DNA of 64,000 nt from Paenibacillus algorifonticola (GCF_000971975.1 NZ_LAQO01000015.1:1-64000), one strand, 5' to 3'. Numbered from the stretch's first letter, positions 43,941 to 52,719 are shown. Notes: generated from the letters alone by a model not told the origin. Numbers and translations: made by a program.

Positions 43941-46652
43941 ATGTGGCAATTTAGTCAGAAGGGAATGGGCAAGCTGCTCGCGTTGGCGCTTGCGGTATCG
44001 CTGATCTTCGGATCTGGTGCGTTCCTGCAGCCGAGCTCGGCGGGCGCGGAACCGGTCTCGGTCGTTCCGGGAATGGTGGAAGTGGATAACGTGGCGCTCT
44101 CGAACAATAACCGGGACGTTACGATCAGCTTTAAGACGAGCTTGTCCGATTCCACTTATCTGGATAAGGATCTGTTAGAAGGAATCGAGATTAAGCGCAC
44201 GGGCGAGGGCCATTACAACTGGTTGAGCAGCCAAGGGAATTATGAATTCGACGAAGGCAAGTTGATTCTTCATTTGAACAATCCGTTATCCGGCAATACG
44301 AATCTCATTCGCATCGCGAACGATTATCTGGCGGATCCAAGCGGCAATCCGCTGTCGTTGTCCAGCGCGAACCCGATCGTCGTATCGGCTCTGGAACTGG
44401 ATGAATTCTATATTGTTAGCAACGTGGTGAGCGACGGGGGGCATACAATAACGTTGAATTTGAGTCAACCGGCTGTGCTTCGGGATTCGGTTGATTTAAA
44501 GAACTCTATCACTACGTCTGATGGTCCTCTTGCTTCTGAAGATACCGCCGAGTTGTCCGCATCCGGCGAGCAGGTAATCATTCACCTGGACGAGCCTTTG
44601 CCGTGGAGCACGGGCGTATACGTTAATTCTTCTGTTCTTCAATCGCCACACGGCCCTGTTGGGTCACTTAGCACTTATGTGAACCTGCGACCGGTCGGTG
44701 AACGCCGATCTCTCGATGTATTTGCCGAACAAGATCGTGATCTCTATGTTCTTGAAATTGATTCAGCAGGCATATATAACAACTTGGCCGATCTAGATGC
44801 TTTAAAGGCAGCCATTACGGTATATAAAGACTCAGTAGTGTTCGACGGGGACTTTGAGATAGTTACCATGTTTAGTAGCTATGATGGTGGCTATTTTAAG
44901 CTAAAGTTTGCATCGGAACTTCCCATGGGCTACTACCGGCTTTCGTTCCCCGCCAACTCGTTGAAGAACGTCAGCGGAATCGGAACGACAAGAGAGTTGA
45001 TCACCTGGTCGGGTTACGTCGGTACCGGACCGCAATACCAAGGAGCGGAAGTATCGCAGAATTCCTCCGGCCAGACGGTCGCTTCCCTTGTCTTTGATCG
45101 GCCTATTGATACATGGTATACGGAGGAAAATAATCCGGGAGCCCTGAAGAGGAGTATAACTTATTCTTTGAAGGTGGGAGAAGACTGGATTCCGCATAAC
45201 CTTGGCGCTGAAGACAGCGTTGTTTTTGAAGACAACAAACTCGTCGTCACGTTCGGCAAGAAGCTAAACGGAACTTTTCTCAAGATCAAAGTAGATTCCA
45301 GAACTATTGTAGATCCCTGGAATTTAATTACAATTGATGAGGCTATTGAGACGGCCGCTCTAGCGATAGAAAGTAAAGGGTCCCCTACCTATGGGGGGGC
45401 CGAATTCGATAATAATAACCATGACGTTATTTTTAAGTTCGACGAGCCGGTTCAAGCAGCTCCGAACGTGGATCTTCACAGAGCCTTCACCTACGCGGCT
45501 AACGACAATGCTTTGGCTGCTTTGGATTCCGATGCGACCGTGTCGTTCGAAGACAATAAGGTTATCCTCCATTTTCCGAACGCTCTGATCGAGAATCATT
45601 ACAAATTCTCCATTGCGGCCGGCACGCTAGCAGATTTGTCAGGAAACGTGCTTGAAGAGGAGATAACGGTAACGGAGTTGAAACCCGCTGATCTTGATCT
45701 CGCCCATCCGGAGATTGCTAAACTTGAAGCATCCTCCGATTTGGAACTGGGTAAATCTATTATCTACATTACTTTCAATGAAACGATCGTGGATAATACC
45801 GTCGTTAACGGAGTCTCGCATCTGAAGGATTACATCGAGGTATCCACGGACGGCGGGAACACCTTCTCCGGTATTGGCGCTAACGAATGGGTTCGTCTCG
45901 AAGGGAACTATATCGTGTTCTCATATCGTGCCGGAGTCGATTCTGATTACAGAGTCAAGGTAAAGGCGAACGCCGTGAAGGATTTGTTCGGCAACGTGGC
46001 GACGAAGGACCTGACGGCGATAGGAGAGGCGAAAGGCAATAATTACCTCCAAGGCAATATTTACACCGATGCGGAAACGGTGCTGACTACCTTCTCCGAC
46101 AGCCAATGGGGCAGCAATGTTTACCGAGTGCTTATTAAGAAAGGCAACGAAGCCACTAGACCCCTTTCGGAAGACAAATACGAAGTGGTGAACAATACAG
46201 TCGTTATCAAACAAGGAGTGTTCAGCGAAGGCGAGCGCTATTCCATCCAAGTGTACTCCTATGGCTATGAGAATCGTAATACCGATGGTAGCCACGACGC
46301 TATTTCTCATCATGAAACGTACTACATGACCGATCCTTCGGTTCTTTCCTCATCGGGCGGAATCATCGTTACGGCTAACGTCATAGCGAATCCGAATGCC
46401 AGGAGCAACTTCGAAACGGTTGTATTCCAATTGATGAAGGACAACCAGCCTGTTGCTAATACGGCAGTCTACACGTATCTGTATGCCGGCAAAGTGTCCG
46501 CTTATTTCAACGTCAGCAATCCATCCGATTATACGGTCAAGGCATTCGTGCTTGACGACTATAGCGGCGCCGTCGATAATGTCGGCTTGAATCTGGCTAC
46601 CGTGGTATCGGAGGAAGAATTCGATATACTATATTTAAACAGTCGTCGTTAA
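43941..46652 (+). CDS. Large secreted protein with Ig-like (SwmB/SbsA-type) repeats
   Basis: A signal peptide (LLALALAVSLIFGSGAFLQP..AGA) opens this 903-residue protein. It is built of about eight beta-rich repeats with the pattern (V/F)xFDxP(V/I) ... F(A)xxTLxDLSGNxL (for example KLILHLNNPLSG..NDYLADPSGNPLS; AAGTLADLSGNVLEEEITV; KANAVKDLFGNVATKDLT). This is the SwmB/SbsA bacterial Ig-like domain of S-layer and adhesin proteins. There is no SLH domain; the next gene supplies one. AGGGAG precedes both a TTG (43938) and the ATG 43941; other in-frame starts upstream are less likely. Confidence 0.82.
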   Translation: MWQFSQKGMGKLLALALAVSLIFGSGAFLQPSSAGAEPVSVVPGMVEVDNVALSNNNRDVTISFKTSLSDSTYLDKDLLEGIEIKRTGEGHYNWLSSQGNYEFDEGKLILHLNNPLSGNTNLIRIANDYLADPSGNPLSLSSANPIVVSALELDEFYIVSNVVSDGGHTITLNLSQPAVLRDSVDLKNSITTSDGPLASEDTAELSASGEQVIIHLDEPLPWSTGVYVNSSVLQSPHGPVGSLSTYVNLRPVGERRSLDVFAEQDRDLYVLEIDSAGIYNNLADLDALKAAITVYKDSVVFDGDFEIVTMFSSYDGGYFKLKFASELPMGYYRLSFPANSLKNVSGIGTTRELITWSGYVGTGPQYQGAEVSQNSSGQTVASLVFDRPIDTWYTEENNPGALKRSITYSLKVGEDWIPHNLGAEDSVVFEDNKLVVTFGKKLNGTFLKIKVDSRTIVDPWNLITIDEAIETAALAIESKGSPTYGGAEFDNNNHDVIFKFDEPVQAAPNVDLHRAFTYAANDNALAALDSDATVSFEDNKVILHFPNALIENHYKFSIAAGTLADLSGNVLEEEITVTELKPADLDLAHPEIAKLEASSDLELGKSIIYITFNETIVDNTVVNGVSHLKDYIEVSTDGGNTFSGIGANEWVRLEGNYIVFSYRAGVDSDYRVKVKANAVKDLFGNVATKDLTAIGEAKGNNYLQGNIYTDAETVLTTFSDSQWGSNVYRVLIKKGNEATRPLSEDKYEVVNNTVVIKQGVFSEGERYSIQVYSYGYENRNTDGSHDAISHHETYYMTDPSVLSSSGGIIVTANVIANPNARSNFETVVFQLMKDNQPVANTAVYTYLYAGKVSAYFNVSNPSDYTVKAFVLDDYSGAVDNVGLNLATVVSEEEFDILYLNSRR

Positions 46653-46705
46653 TGTAAATGGATAGTCAAGACCTACAATGATGCAGGAAAGCGAGGAATA
46701 AGCGA

Positions 46706-48319
46706 GTGAAGCTGCGAATAGCAAGTCTGATTGTTGTGTTCTCCCTGCTGCTGTCGGTGCTTCCGATAACGGCGCTGGCTGCCGCTGATCCCGTCGAACT
46801 CGAGGCGATCGCCGAGACGAAGACGGGACAAGCGGTGACCATTAAGGGCACCTCTAGTTTCTCCGAGGTCAATATCAAGGTTCTGCGGCCGGACGGCAGC
46901 ATTCTTTATTTCAATATCGTGCCGGTTAGCGAAGGCAAGTTCACGGACACGATTACCCTAGCCGACGTGGAGAAAGCCGGAACTTATCAGGTCGTGGCGG
47001 GGCAAGGGGTGTCGGTTGATCTGATTACGTTTACGGTCGCCGGCGATACCACCGGAACGCCGCCTCAAGGAGGAGGAGGAGCTTCTTCCTCGGGCGACAC
47101 GACCGCGAACTGGTACAAGGTAACTCCGGGCAGCGCCACGAATGTCGTGACGTTCGATGCCGAGAAGCTGAAGGCTCAGTTCTCCCAACTTGTCGGTCAA
47201 GGCGGCAGCGCCGAGCTTCTGGTCGACTTAAGCAAGGAGGCGATCGCGGATATGGTAGCCGAGATTCCGGCATCCGTGCTTCTGGACGGCTCCAAGCAGG
47301 TTCCCGAGGCAAAAATCGTGATCAAGACGGCCGCGGGAAGCTACACGCTTCCGCTTAGCGTTCTGGATCTGGTTTCGTTGGCCGATCGATTGGGTACGAC
47401 TCTGGACAAAGTGACGATCAGGATTAGCGTCACGAAGGTTACCGAAGCGATGAGCGATCAGATCGAATCCGATCTGCGTGAGCTTGGAGGAAGCTTGGTC
47501 GGCAACGCATTAGACTTTAAAGTCATCGCCGAAGGGAACGGCCGATCGATCGAGCTGAACGACTTCGGTACGACTTATGTCAAGAGGACGATCGTTCTTC
47601 CGACGAAAGAGAGCCCGGATTCGGCGACCGGGTTGCTGTACGACCCGGCAACGGGGGAATTCTCGTTCGTCCCGGCAACGTTCGGCAACGAGAATGGGAG
47701 GACGATGGCTACCTTGTACCGCAACGGCAATAGTATTTATGCGGTTGCGAAAGTGAGCAAGACGTTCAGTGATCTGGGCAAGCATTGGGCGAAGGCCGAT
47801 ATCGAGCTGCTAGCTTCCAAGCTGATCGTTAACGGAGTGAAGGAAGGAATCTTTGCGCCGGATCAGACGATTACCCGGGCCGAATTCTCCGTTCTTCTCG
47901 TCAGGGCGCTCGCGCTTCCTGGCGATGCCGCTTCGGCTGACGTATTTAAAGACGTAAAGAGTACGGCGTGGTATGCCAGAGCGGTGGGAGCTGCCGTGAA
48001 AGCCAATCTGGTGAACGGCTTCGACGACGGAACCTTCCGTCCTAACGAAGCGATTACCCGCGAGCAGATGGCGGCTCTGATCTCGAAGGCGATCGTCGCA
48101 GCCGGCAAGACCGCGCCCAAGACGGCCGACCTCTCGCCATTCGGCGATCAGGCCAAGATCTCGACCTGGGCGAAGGAAGCAGTCGGACAGTCCGTGGAAG
48201 CGGGAATCGTGACCGGAACGGACAAGGGCACTTTTGAGCCAGTTGCGAATGCGACCCGTGCTCAAGCGGTAGTCATGCTTAAGAGGCTGCTTCAGTATGT
48301 CGAATTCTTAAATAAGTAG
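46706..48319 (+). CDS. Secreted SLH-domain cell-surface protein
   Basis: This 537-residue protein has a signal peptide (IASLIVVFSLLLSVLPITALAAA) and a short beta domain (KVLRPDGSILYFNIVPV). A Gly/Ser linker (PPQGGGGASSSGD) follows, then a middle domain related to the pre-SLH region of the 11055 enzyme. Three SLH motifs close it (about 352-405 FSDLGKHWAKADIELLASKL; 412-468 FKDVKSTAWYARAVGAAVKA; 475-533). Start is GTG. It follows the Ig-like protein by 53 bp. The pair may form a surface complex with this protein as wall anchor (inference). Confidence 0.88.
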   Translation: MKLRIASLIVVFSLLLSVLPITALAAADPVELEAIAETKTGQAVTIKGTSSFSEVNIKVLRPDGSILYFNIVPVSEGKFTDTITLADVEKAGTYQVVAGQGVSVDLITFTVAGDTTGTPPQGGGGASSSGDTTANWYKVTPGSATNVVTFDAEKLKAQFSQLVGQGGSAELLVDLSKEAIADMVAEIPASVLLDGSKQVPEAKIVIKTAAGSYTLPLSVLDLVSLADRLGTTLDKVTIRISVTKVTEAMSDQIESDLRELGGSLVGNALDFKVIAEGNGRSIELNDFGTTYVKRTIVLPTKESPDSATGLLYDPATGEFSFVPATFGNENGRTMATLYRNGNSIYAVAKVSKTFSDLGKHWAKADIELLASKLIVNGVKEGIFAPDQTITRAEFSVLLVRALALPGDAASADVFKDVKSTAWYARAVGAAVKANLVNGFDDGTFRPNEAITREQMAALISKAIVAAGKTAPKTADLSPFGDQAKISTWAKEAVGQSVEAGIVTGTDKGTFEPVANATRAQAVVMLKRLLQYVEFLNK

Positions 48320-48386
48320 TCCGGTATGTACGTGGTTTCAGGAGGGTCTCCGTAATGAGGCCCTCTTGCTGTTTCCATCGAATCAA

Positions 48387-48436
48387 AATCCCCCTCTCTC
48401 CAGCGGCTTTGACCGCGGAGGAGGGGGATTCTAAAT
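48387..48436 (+). terminator. Hairpin after the SLH gene
   Basis: AATCCCCCTC (48387-48396) pairs perfectly with GAGGGGGATT (48421-48430), with an inner CCAGCGG/CCGCGG pairing and CTAAATT after it. Confidence 0.7.
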
Positions 48437-48492
48437 TGGAAAATCATATTTTATAGGAGCTTGGCTTTTCGGGCGAATCTCTTGTGCTGGAA

Positions 48493-48837
48493 TTACAACG
48501 TACAGCCGATGGAGTAACTGAGAAGGGCGACGCTTGCGGCGACGAACAGGAAGGTAGCGAAGACGTATCCGGCAACGATCCATCCAAGAGCGAAGGAGGG
48601 GAGAGACATGGTGAGGAACAGAATCGCCAGAGAGTTATTGAAGCGAGTCAGCTCCACACCTTGCTCCTCCCGTCCTTCCGTACGGAGGAACGGCTTCGTG
48701 ATACTGACGAACAGATTGAATTTGCCCTTCGTGGCCAATCCGATAATCTGGATCAACAAGAGAGCCGCTAGTACCCAGGGTTGTTGGAAGACAGCGGCAA
48801 GGAGAACGAACCGGACGATTCCGGTTTGTACTTACAG
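48493..48837 (-). pseudogene. DUF4395 membrane protein, N-terminally truncated
   Basis: On the minus strand FQQPWVLAALLLIQIIGLAT, FNLFVSITKPFLR, RFNNSLAILFLTMSLPSFAL and GWIVAGYVFATFLFVAASVA end in IGCTL. This is the C-terminal three quarters of the DUF4395 family, with its helical hairpins. The N-terminal part is missing where the sequence turns AT-rich near 48840. An internal ATG at 48759 could still start an 88-residue product. Confidence 0.65.
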
Positions 48838-49146
48838 TTTTTCATTAGATTCATGTTGAGGTTCCCGACTACTATTATGTCCCTATACTTTGATTCTTTG
48901 ATTGGAAATACTCACATAAACATTCTTAATAAGCAGTTTAGTAAAAAAAGATTTATCCTGATACTACGTTTCACTTTGACCAAAGCATTCATGACATCCA
49001 ATCAGAAACACGTCCTAAATCGACGATGCTTATTTCGAGCAATCGAAGTAAATACAGGTAATCGTTGGGACGGCGATAGAAGACGCGGGAATGAGAGGGA
49101 TGTCGGTAAGTATCATCAGCAAAAATGGCTTGCAGCTGATATTTCA
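48838..49146. other. AT-rich stretch without recognised gene
   Basis: Base composition drops sharply here compared with the island to the left. No gene could be supported. Confidence 0.4.
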
Positions 49147-49312
49147 GGAACTAACTTTAATGTCAACCATAGATATAAACTATAATGTAAGCGTGTGGTT
49201 AGAACGATTTTTGATGACACAAACTATAATGTAATATTTAGTGACGGCTAAAATTCCAAGATCACTTGATTTTACTGGGTTTATCAGACACCGACTATAA
49301 TGTCACTGAACA
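49147..49312 (-). mobile_element. Candidate Tn7-like transposon end with four binding-type repeats
   Basis: Read on the minus strand from 49312, the sequence begins TGTTCAGTGACATTATAGTC. It contains four 17-bp copies of ACATTATAGTTTGTGTC or variants (49287-49303, 49216-49232, 49172-49188, 49147-49163), all in one orientation. A terminal TGT with several spaced, same-orientation repeats is the layout of Tn7-like ends. A weaker partner lies at 41502. No tns genes are present. Confidence 0.5.
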
Positions 49313-49365
49313 CTGTTGTCCAAAGAAAATAAAGTAGTGGAGCTAACTGGTAGATTAGTTCAAAA

Positions 49366-49400
49366 AAACGGCACGGCACATTAAATGTGCCGTTTTAAGC
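49366..49400 (-). terminator. Terminator of the MBL hydrolase gene
   Basis: GGCACATT..AATGTGCC arms are flanked by A-rich and TTTT tracts just outside the gene end at 49404. It can act on both strands. Confidence 0.65.
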
Positions 49401-49403
49401 CGT

Positions 49404-50150
49404 TTACGCTTTCCTGAAAAGCTCTTGGAGCTGGTCCTTAACATTATCCCTACTTAATCCTCCGTGATAACAAATAACCGATTTAATGTCGAAGTCTAAA
49501 TATTTTTCTAGGGAACGGAAAGCTGTGTTCATATCCGGCGTGGAATGCGGATGGGGCCCCTCCAAGATGCCTTCCACACTGAACATGGCATCACCAACAA
49601 CAAGGGTTTTGCTTTGTTTCAAATAAAGACTAATATGTCCAGGCGTATGCCCAGGTGTAAAGATAACGTGAATTCCCCCGCAATACGGAAGCTCTTGTCT
49701 GTCAGCCAACGTTCTGTCAACTTTGGCCTTAGGAGAATTCTCCAACAAGTAGGCCACCACTTTCAGACGTTCGTCTTCCGGAAGGGATTCTAATTGCCAA
49801 GCCATACTATCGAGATTCACTTTCATAAGGGGCAATTTTCCTTCAATATATGGTTTATCCATCTCATGAGCGTATACTTTAATATTTCCATCAGATTCCT
49901 GCAGAATTTCAGGAAGACTGCCGATGTGGTCAATATCTTGATGAGTCAAAATGATTGCTTTCAACTTGTCCATGGAGACTCCACACTCGGTCATGGCTGC
50001 ACGTATTTGCTCCAATTGCCCGGGCGTGCCGGTATCGATTAAAATAGCAGTTTCATCGTCCCAAATCAGGGTAGGATTCAATTCTTGACGACTGCCGAAT
50101 ACTTCAACCTGCAATTCCAGCATTTCTACTCCATTCGAAATTTTCATCAT
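49404..50150 (-). CDS. MBL-fold metallo-hydrolase
   Basis: This 248-residue metallo-beta-lactamase-fold enzyme has TAILIDTGTPGQ and the metal motif LTHQDIDHIGS. It is HxDxDH rather than the textbook HxHxDH, a variant common in Bacillus relatives. FTPGHTPGHISLYL (third His) and LVVGDAMF (bridging Asp) follow. The frame is open 33 codons further upstream; AGGAGAG stands 5-8 bases before the paired ATGs at 50150/50147. Substrate unknown; the family includes glyoxalase II-like and lactonase enzymes. Confidence 0.86.
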   Translation of the reverse strand: MMKISNGVEMLELQVEVFGSRQELNPTLIWDDETAILIDTGTPGQLEQIRAAMTECGVSMDKLKAIILTHQDIDHIGSLPEILQESDGNIKVYAHEMDKPYIEGKLPLMKVNLDSMAWQLESLPEDERLKVVAYLLENSPKAKVDRTLADRQELPYCGGIHVIFTPGHTPGHISLYLKQSKTLVVGDAMFSVEGILEGPHPHSTPDMNTAFRSLEKYLDFDIKSVICYHGGLSRDNVKDQLQELFRKA

Positions 50151-50456
50151 TTCTTCTCTCCTATTATATGAATTTTTACATGACTTGTACCGATGGCCAG
50201 TTGTTAAACCAAGGCCTAGCTTCTTTCGGTTGGACTTCGCCCTAAACACTCTTCTTATTTGTCTCCGTTTTATATTTTTTTATCTCTTTCACCATATAAA
50301 CGAATCGGAGCTATCTAAAGATACGGGGGAGCATTCTTCAAGTTTACCGAAGTTTGAGTCAGCTTTATAATTTGTAGCAATAGGGAAAATTGGTTAGTGT
50401 TTATTTACGTTCATTCTTTAAGCTAACTGGGAACGTTAGTTTAATAAAACAGCGGT

Positions 50457-50598
50457 AGTCTAAGACTATATTTTCTCGTCTAGGGCTGCCGCTGTCTTTT
50501 TTGTTGGAGCCAGTCTAATACTTATTCCATGTGATCTGTCGGTTTTTAAAATTGAAAAGCCGCTTGGAGCAGCAAATCTAGTCTAATAATTTATGTTC
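50457..50598 (+). repeat. Three-site AATAAAGT-type array, second copy
   Basis: AGTCTAAGACTATATTTTC (50457), AGTCTAATACTTATTCC (50512) and AGTCTAATAATTTATGTTC (50580) repeat the 313/368/436 array with exactly the same spacing, 55 and 68 bp. A GCTAACTGGGAACGTTAG hairpin lies just upstream; a similar one precedes the single site at 57641. Confidence 0.65.
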
Positions 50599-50628
50599 TT
50601 CATACACCTGTTGTCCAGTGAAATAAAT

Positions 50629-50707
50629 GTGTGGAACTAGATAAAAATGTCTGGAACCAATGTGAAAAGTGTGGAACCAGTGATAAAAGTGTGGAACCGC
50701 TAGAAAA
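50629..50707 (+). repeat. Four 20-bp tandem repeats (iteron-like)
   Basis: GTGTGGAACCAGTGATAAAA-type units start at 50629, 50649, 50669 and 50689 (the last is 19 bp). A weaker unit ends at 50628. A 20-bp period is about two helical turns, so proteins would line up on one face. The array takes the place of the three direct ACAATAAAGT sites in the 313-545 array. Confidence 0.8.
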
Positions 50708-50745
50708 GTCCCGATGATGGCGTTTAATCATCGGGACTTTCTTTA
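50705..50745 (+). terminator. Hairpin between repeats and XRE gene 2
   Basis: AAAGTCCCGATGA and TCATCGGGACTTT form a 13-bp perfect stem, with CTTTATT after it. It equals the position of the hairpin at 598 in the first module. Confidence 0.75.
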
Positions 50746-50765
50746 TTAAGAAGGAGGTGTTGGTA

Positions 50766-51038
50766 ATGCTTGGTGAGCGCATCAGAGAGATTAGAAAGTC
50801 AAATCAACTAAACCAAACAGAATTTTCAATGCGTATTGGTGTGTCTCAAGGAACTTTAAGTGAGCTAAAACAAAATAAATATAATCCATCTTTAGAGACA
50901 ATACTAGCGAGTATCAAAGAGTTTGATGTCAATGCATTATGGTTCTTATTTGGTGAGAGCGCAATAAATGAAACATTCGAACACCTTAATGAGATAGAAA
51001 AATCATTAATTAGAGGCTTCAGAGACCTTAGAATTTAA
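50766..51038 (+). CDS. XRE-family HTH regulator (copy 2)
   Basis: This 90-residue protein has an HTH at 3-58 (IREIRKSNQLNQTEFSMRIGVSQGTLSELKQNKYNPSLETIL). VNALWFLFGES and GFRDLRI follow, where the protein stops about 15 residues before the end of its paralogue at 732. In-frame GTG and TTG codons lie before it, but AAGGAGG (50751) is spaced 8 bases from the ATG at 50766. A phage- or transposon-type repressor. Confidence 0.85.
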   Translation: MLGERIREIRKSNQLNQTEFSMRIGVSQGTLSELKQNKYNPSLETILASIKEFDVNALWFLFGESAINETFEHLNEIEKSLIRGFRDLRI

Positions 51039-51071
51039 TTAAAAATCAAATATTTCTAAAAATCATGGAGT

Positions 51072-51110
51072 GTCTCAAAAAGCATGCTTTTTGAGACGTA
51101 TTTTTTTGCC
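51072..51110 (+). terminator. Perfect 26-bp palindromic terminator
   Basis: Arms GTCTCAAAAAGCA and TGCTTTTTGAGAC (51072-51097) are followed by GTATTTTTTT. Nearly the same sequence is at 41690-41725. In both cases GCCCATTTTTACGTTTCA-like sequence follows, so it belongs to the repeated module. Confidence 0.8.
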
Positions 51111-51203
51111 CATTTTTACCGTTTCAAAAAATGTGAAAAAGCGTCTTGATACGTGTCGTTTTGATCTGGTATATTTTGAAACACTTTGTGGGAGGGAATA
51201 TCG

Positions 51204-51442
51204 ATGGAACTGGCATATGCACGAGTCTCCAGTAAGAACGACAAATAGAAGGTATTGAAGTAGTTCGTGCAGAGGGCGTTTTGTTTGGAAGACCACATCT
51301 TCAGGTTGATGACATGTTCCTCAGTGCGTATCAGGAATGGCAGGCTGGCCATATTACGGCTACAGCGGCAATGCATCGGAGTGGACTATCAAAATCAACT
51401 TTCTACCGACGTGTTAAAGAGCTTCCTAAAACACACCGATGA
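51204..51442 (+). pseudogene. Serine resolvase remnant with internal deletion
   Basis: MELAYARVSSKNDK (the N-terminal catalytic Ser motif ARVSS) shifts frame into QIEGIEVVRAEGVLFGRPHL and the C-terminal DNA-binding HTH (ITATAAMHRSGLSKSTFYRR). About 100 codons of the catalytic domain are missing. Tn3-type and IS607-like elements carry such resolvases. Confidence 0.8.
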
Positions 51443-51801
51443 AAAAAGTGCAAGCGGACGAATGAATCAATAGATTACGTCCGCTTACTATCGGCAATGC
51501 GTTTTCGATTATTCTTTTTCGGTCTAGGTCGACAAACCATACGACATTTCCCGGCGTCATTATCATCGTATAATTCAAACATCGTATTGGCATCGTAGGC
51601 CACGAAGGGCCTGTGATAATAGGACGAACAATCCTAGCTGAGCGACACCATCGCCCACAGCATTGCCATGTCTATTCTGGTGCTGTATCTCAGGAAGATT
51701 CAGTGCGCTCTTTTTCAAATTCTCATGGTCTTGCTGCAGTGGGTACTGCCCAGTAGAAAATTGGCATTTGTTCAGTAGGCATTAAATTAGTGGAAATTGA
51801 C
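51443..51801. other. Stretch with hairpin and a minus-strand coding-like fragment
   Basis: AAGCGGACG...CGTCCGCTT (51452-51486) is a stem-loop after the resolvase remnant. On the minus strand from about 51620 to 51477 a frame reads RPFVAYDANTMFELYDDNDA and ends KKNNRKRIADSKRT. It has no start and no family I know. Confidence 0.35.
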
Positions 51802-51830
51802 TTGACTTGATAATGTTTTATCATTATAAT
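51802..51830 (+). promoter_or_regulatory. tetR promoter with operator in the spacer
   Basis: -35 TTGACT (51802-51807), 17-bp spacer, perfect -10 TATAAT (51825-51830). The spacer is filled by the palindrome TGATAATGTTTTATCA (51808-51823), the likely autorepression site. Confidence 0.8.
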
Positions 51831-51866
51831 ATGAATTAATTCACAATTATTTGAGAGGTGATTCAC

Positions 51867-52478
51867 ATGTTCCAAAAGGCATTTCTTAATTTGGATAAAG
51901 AGAAGCGGGATGAGCTGCTGAATAAGGCCATGCAACTTTTTATCGATCACAAGTACGAAGACGTCACGATAAAGCTGATTCTTGAAACATTGTCTCTGCA
52001 TCCGGCAACATTTTACAGGTATTTTAAGGATAAGGATGATCTTTATTATGTGATATTATGTAATGTTTCGCAGAAAAAAAAGGATTTTTTAAAAAACGAT
52101 GGTCAAGAGTACGTTTTCGAACTTATGGTTCGTGACAACACGGCTGAGCCATTGAATGAATTGGAAGTCAAGTTCGTTAAAACAGTAATAAATCTTCCCG
52201 TGGATGTCTTGCTTCACTTATACCTGGATCTGTTCAAAGACGAATCCATCGCCATATTCAAGGACAGTTTGCGCCGATTGAGGTACGACGGCAAGCTCCG
52301 GCCCGACATTGACGACGACCTAATTTCCTTTATATATGCGACTGTACAGTTTAATCTGATTTTATTTTACAGGGAGGCCGGCATTGAGGAAGAAGATCTG
52401 CAAATCAAGGTTCGCAAATATTTTGATAAATTTTTCCTTCATGGATTAATAAAAGACTCTGAATATGAAGAGGAGTAA
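51867..52478 (+). CDS. TetR/AcrR-family regulator
   Basis: This 203-residue protein has an HTH (YEDVTIKLILETLSLHPATFYRYFKDKDDLYYVILCN). The C-terminal helical domain is unassigned, with LPVDVLLHLYLDLFKDESI and FNLILFYREAGIEEEDLQ. A GTG three codons earlier overlaps GAGAGGTG, so the ATG at 51867 is chosen. An ATP-binding transporter remnant follows directly; a multi-component transporter may once have been the target. Confidence 0.88.
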   Translation: MFQKAFLNLDKEKRDELLNKAMQLFIDHKYEDVTIKLILETLSLHPATFYRYFKDKDDLYYVILCNVSQKKKDFLKNDGQEYVFELMVRDNTAEPLNELEVKFVKTVINLPVDVLLHLYLDLFKDESIAIFKDSLRRLRYDGKLRPDIDDDLISFIYATVQFNLILFYREAGIEEEDLQIKVRKYFDKFFLHGLIKDSEYEEE

Positions 52479-52484
52479 GTCGAA

Positions 52485-52701
52485 TGCTGCGATATATCAT
52501 TCATAATCACCCATGATTTGGGCATTATGGCCAAAGTCTGCGGCCGGGTGGCCGTCATGTACAGCGGGGGAGATTGTAGAGGCCAGCACCTTTGTAGACT
52601 TTTTCGTCAACGAGCGGCATCACCCGTACACGGCGGGACTCTTCGGCTCCATTAACCGACATCTGCTTCTTCACAGGACAAGTCAACACGATTCAATAAC
52701 T
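52485..52701 (+). pseudogene. Oligopeptide ABC transporter ATPase (DppD/OppD) fragment
   Basis: DISFIITHDLGIMAKVCGRV-AVMYSG shifts frame into AGEIVEASTFVDFFVNERHHPYTAGLFGSI. This is the H-loop to C-terminal stretch of the peptide/nickel transporter ATPases. The Walker A, signature and Walker B parts are absent. A short unrelated tail ends at 52701, just before the lipoprotein gene. Confidence 0.82.
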
Positions 52702-52719
52702 TAAATTGGAGGAGAAATT

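Noticed and set aside
50629..50707. 20-bp repeats as a CRISPR array or replication origin
   Set aside because: There are no spacers between the units, and no replication initiator or DnaA boxes nearby.
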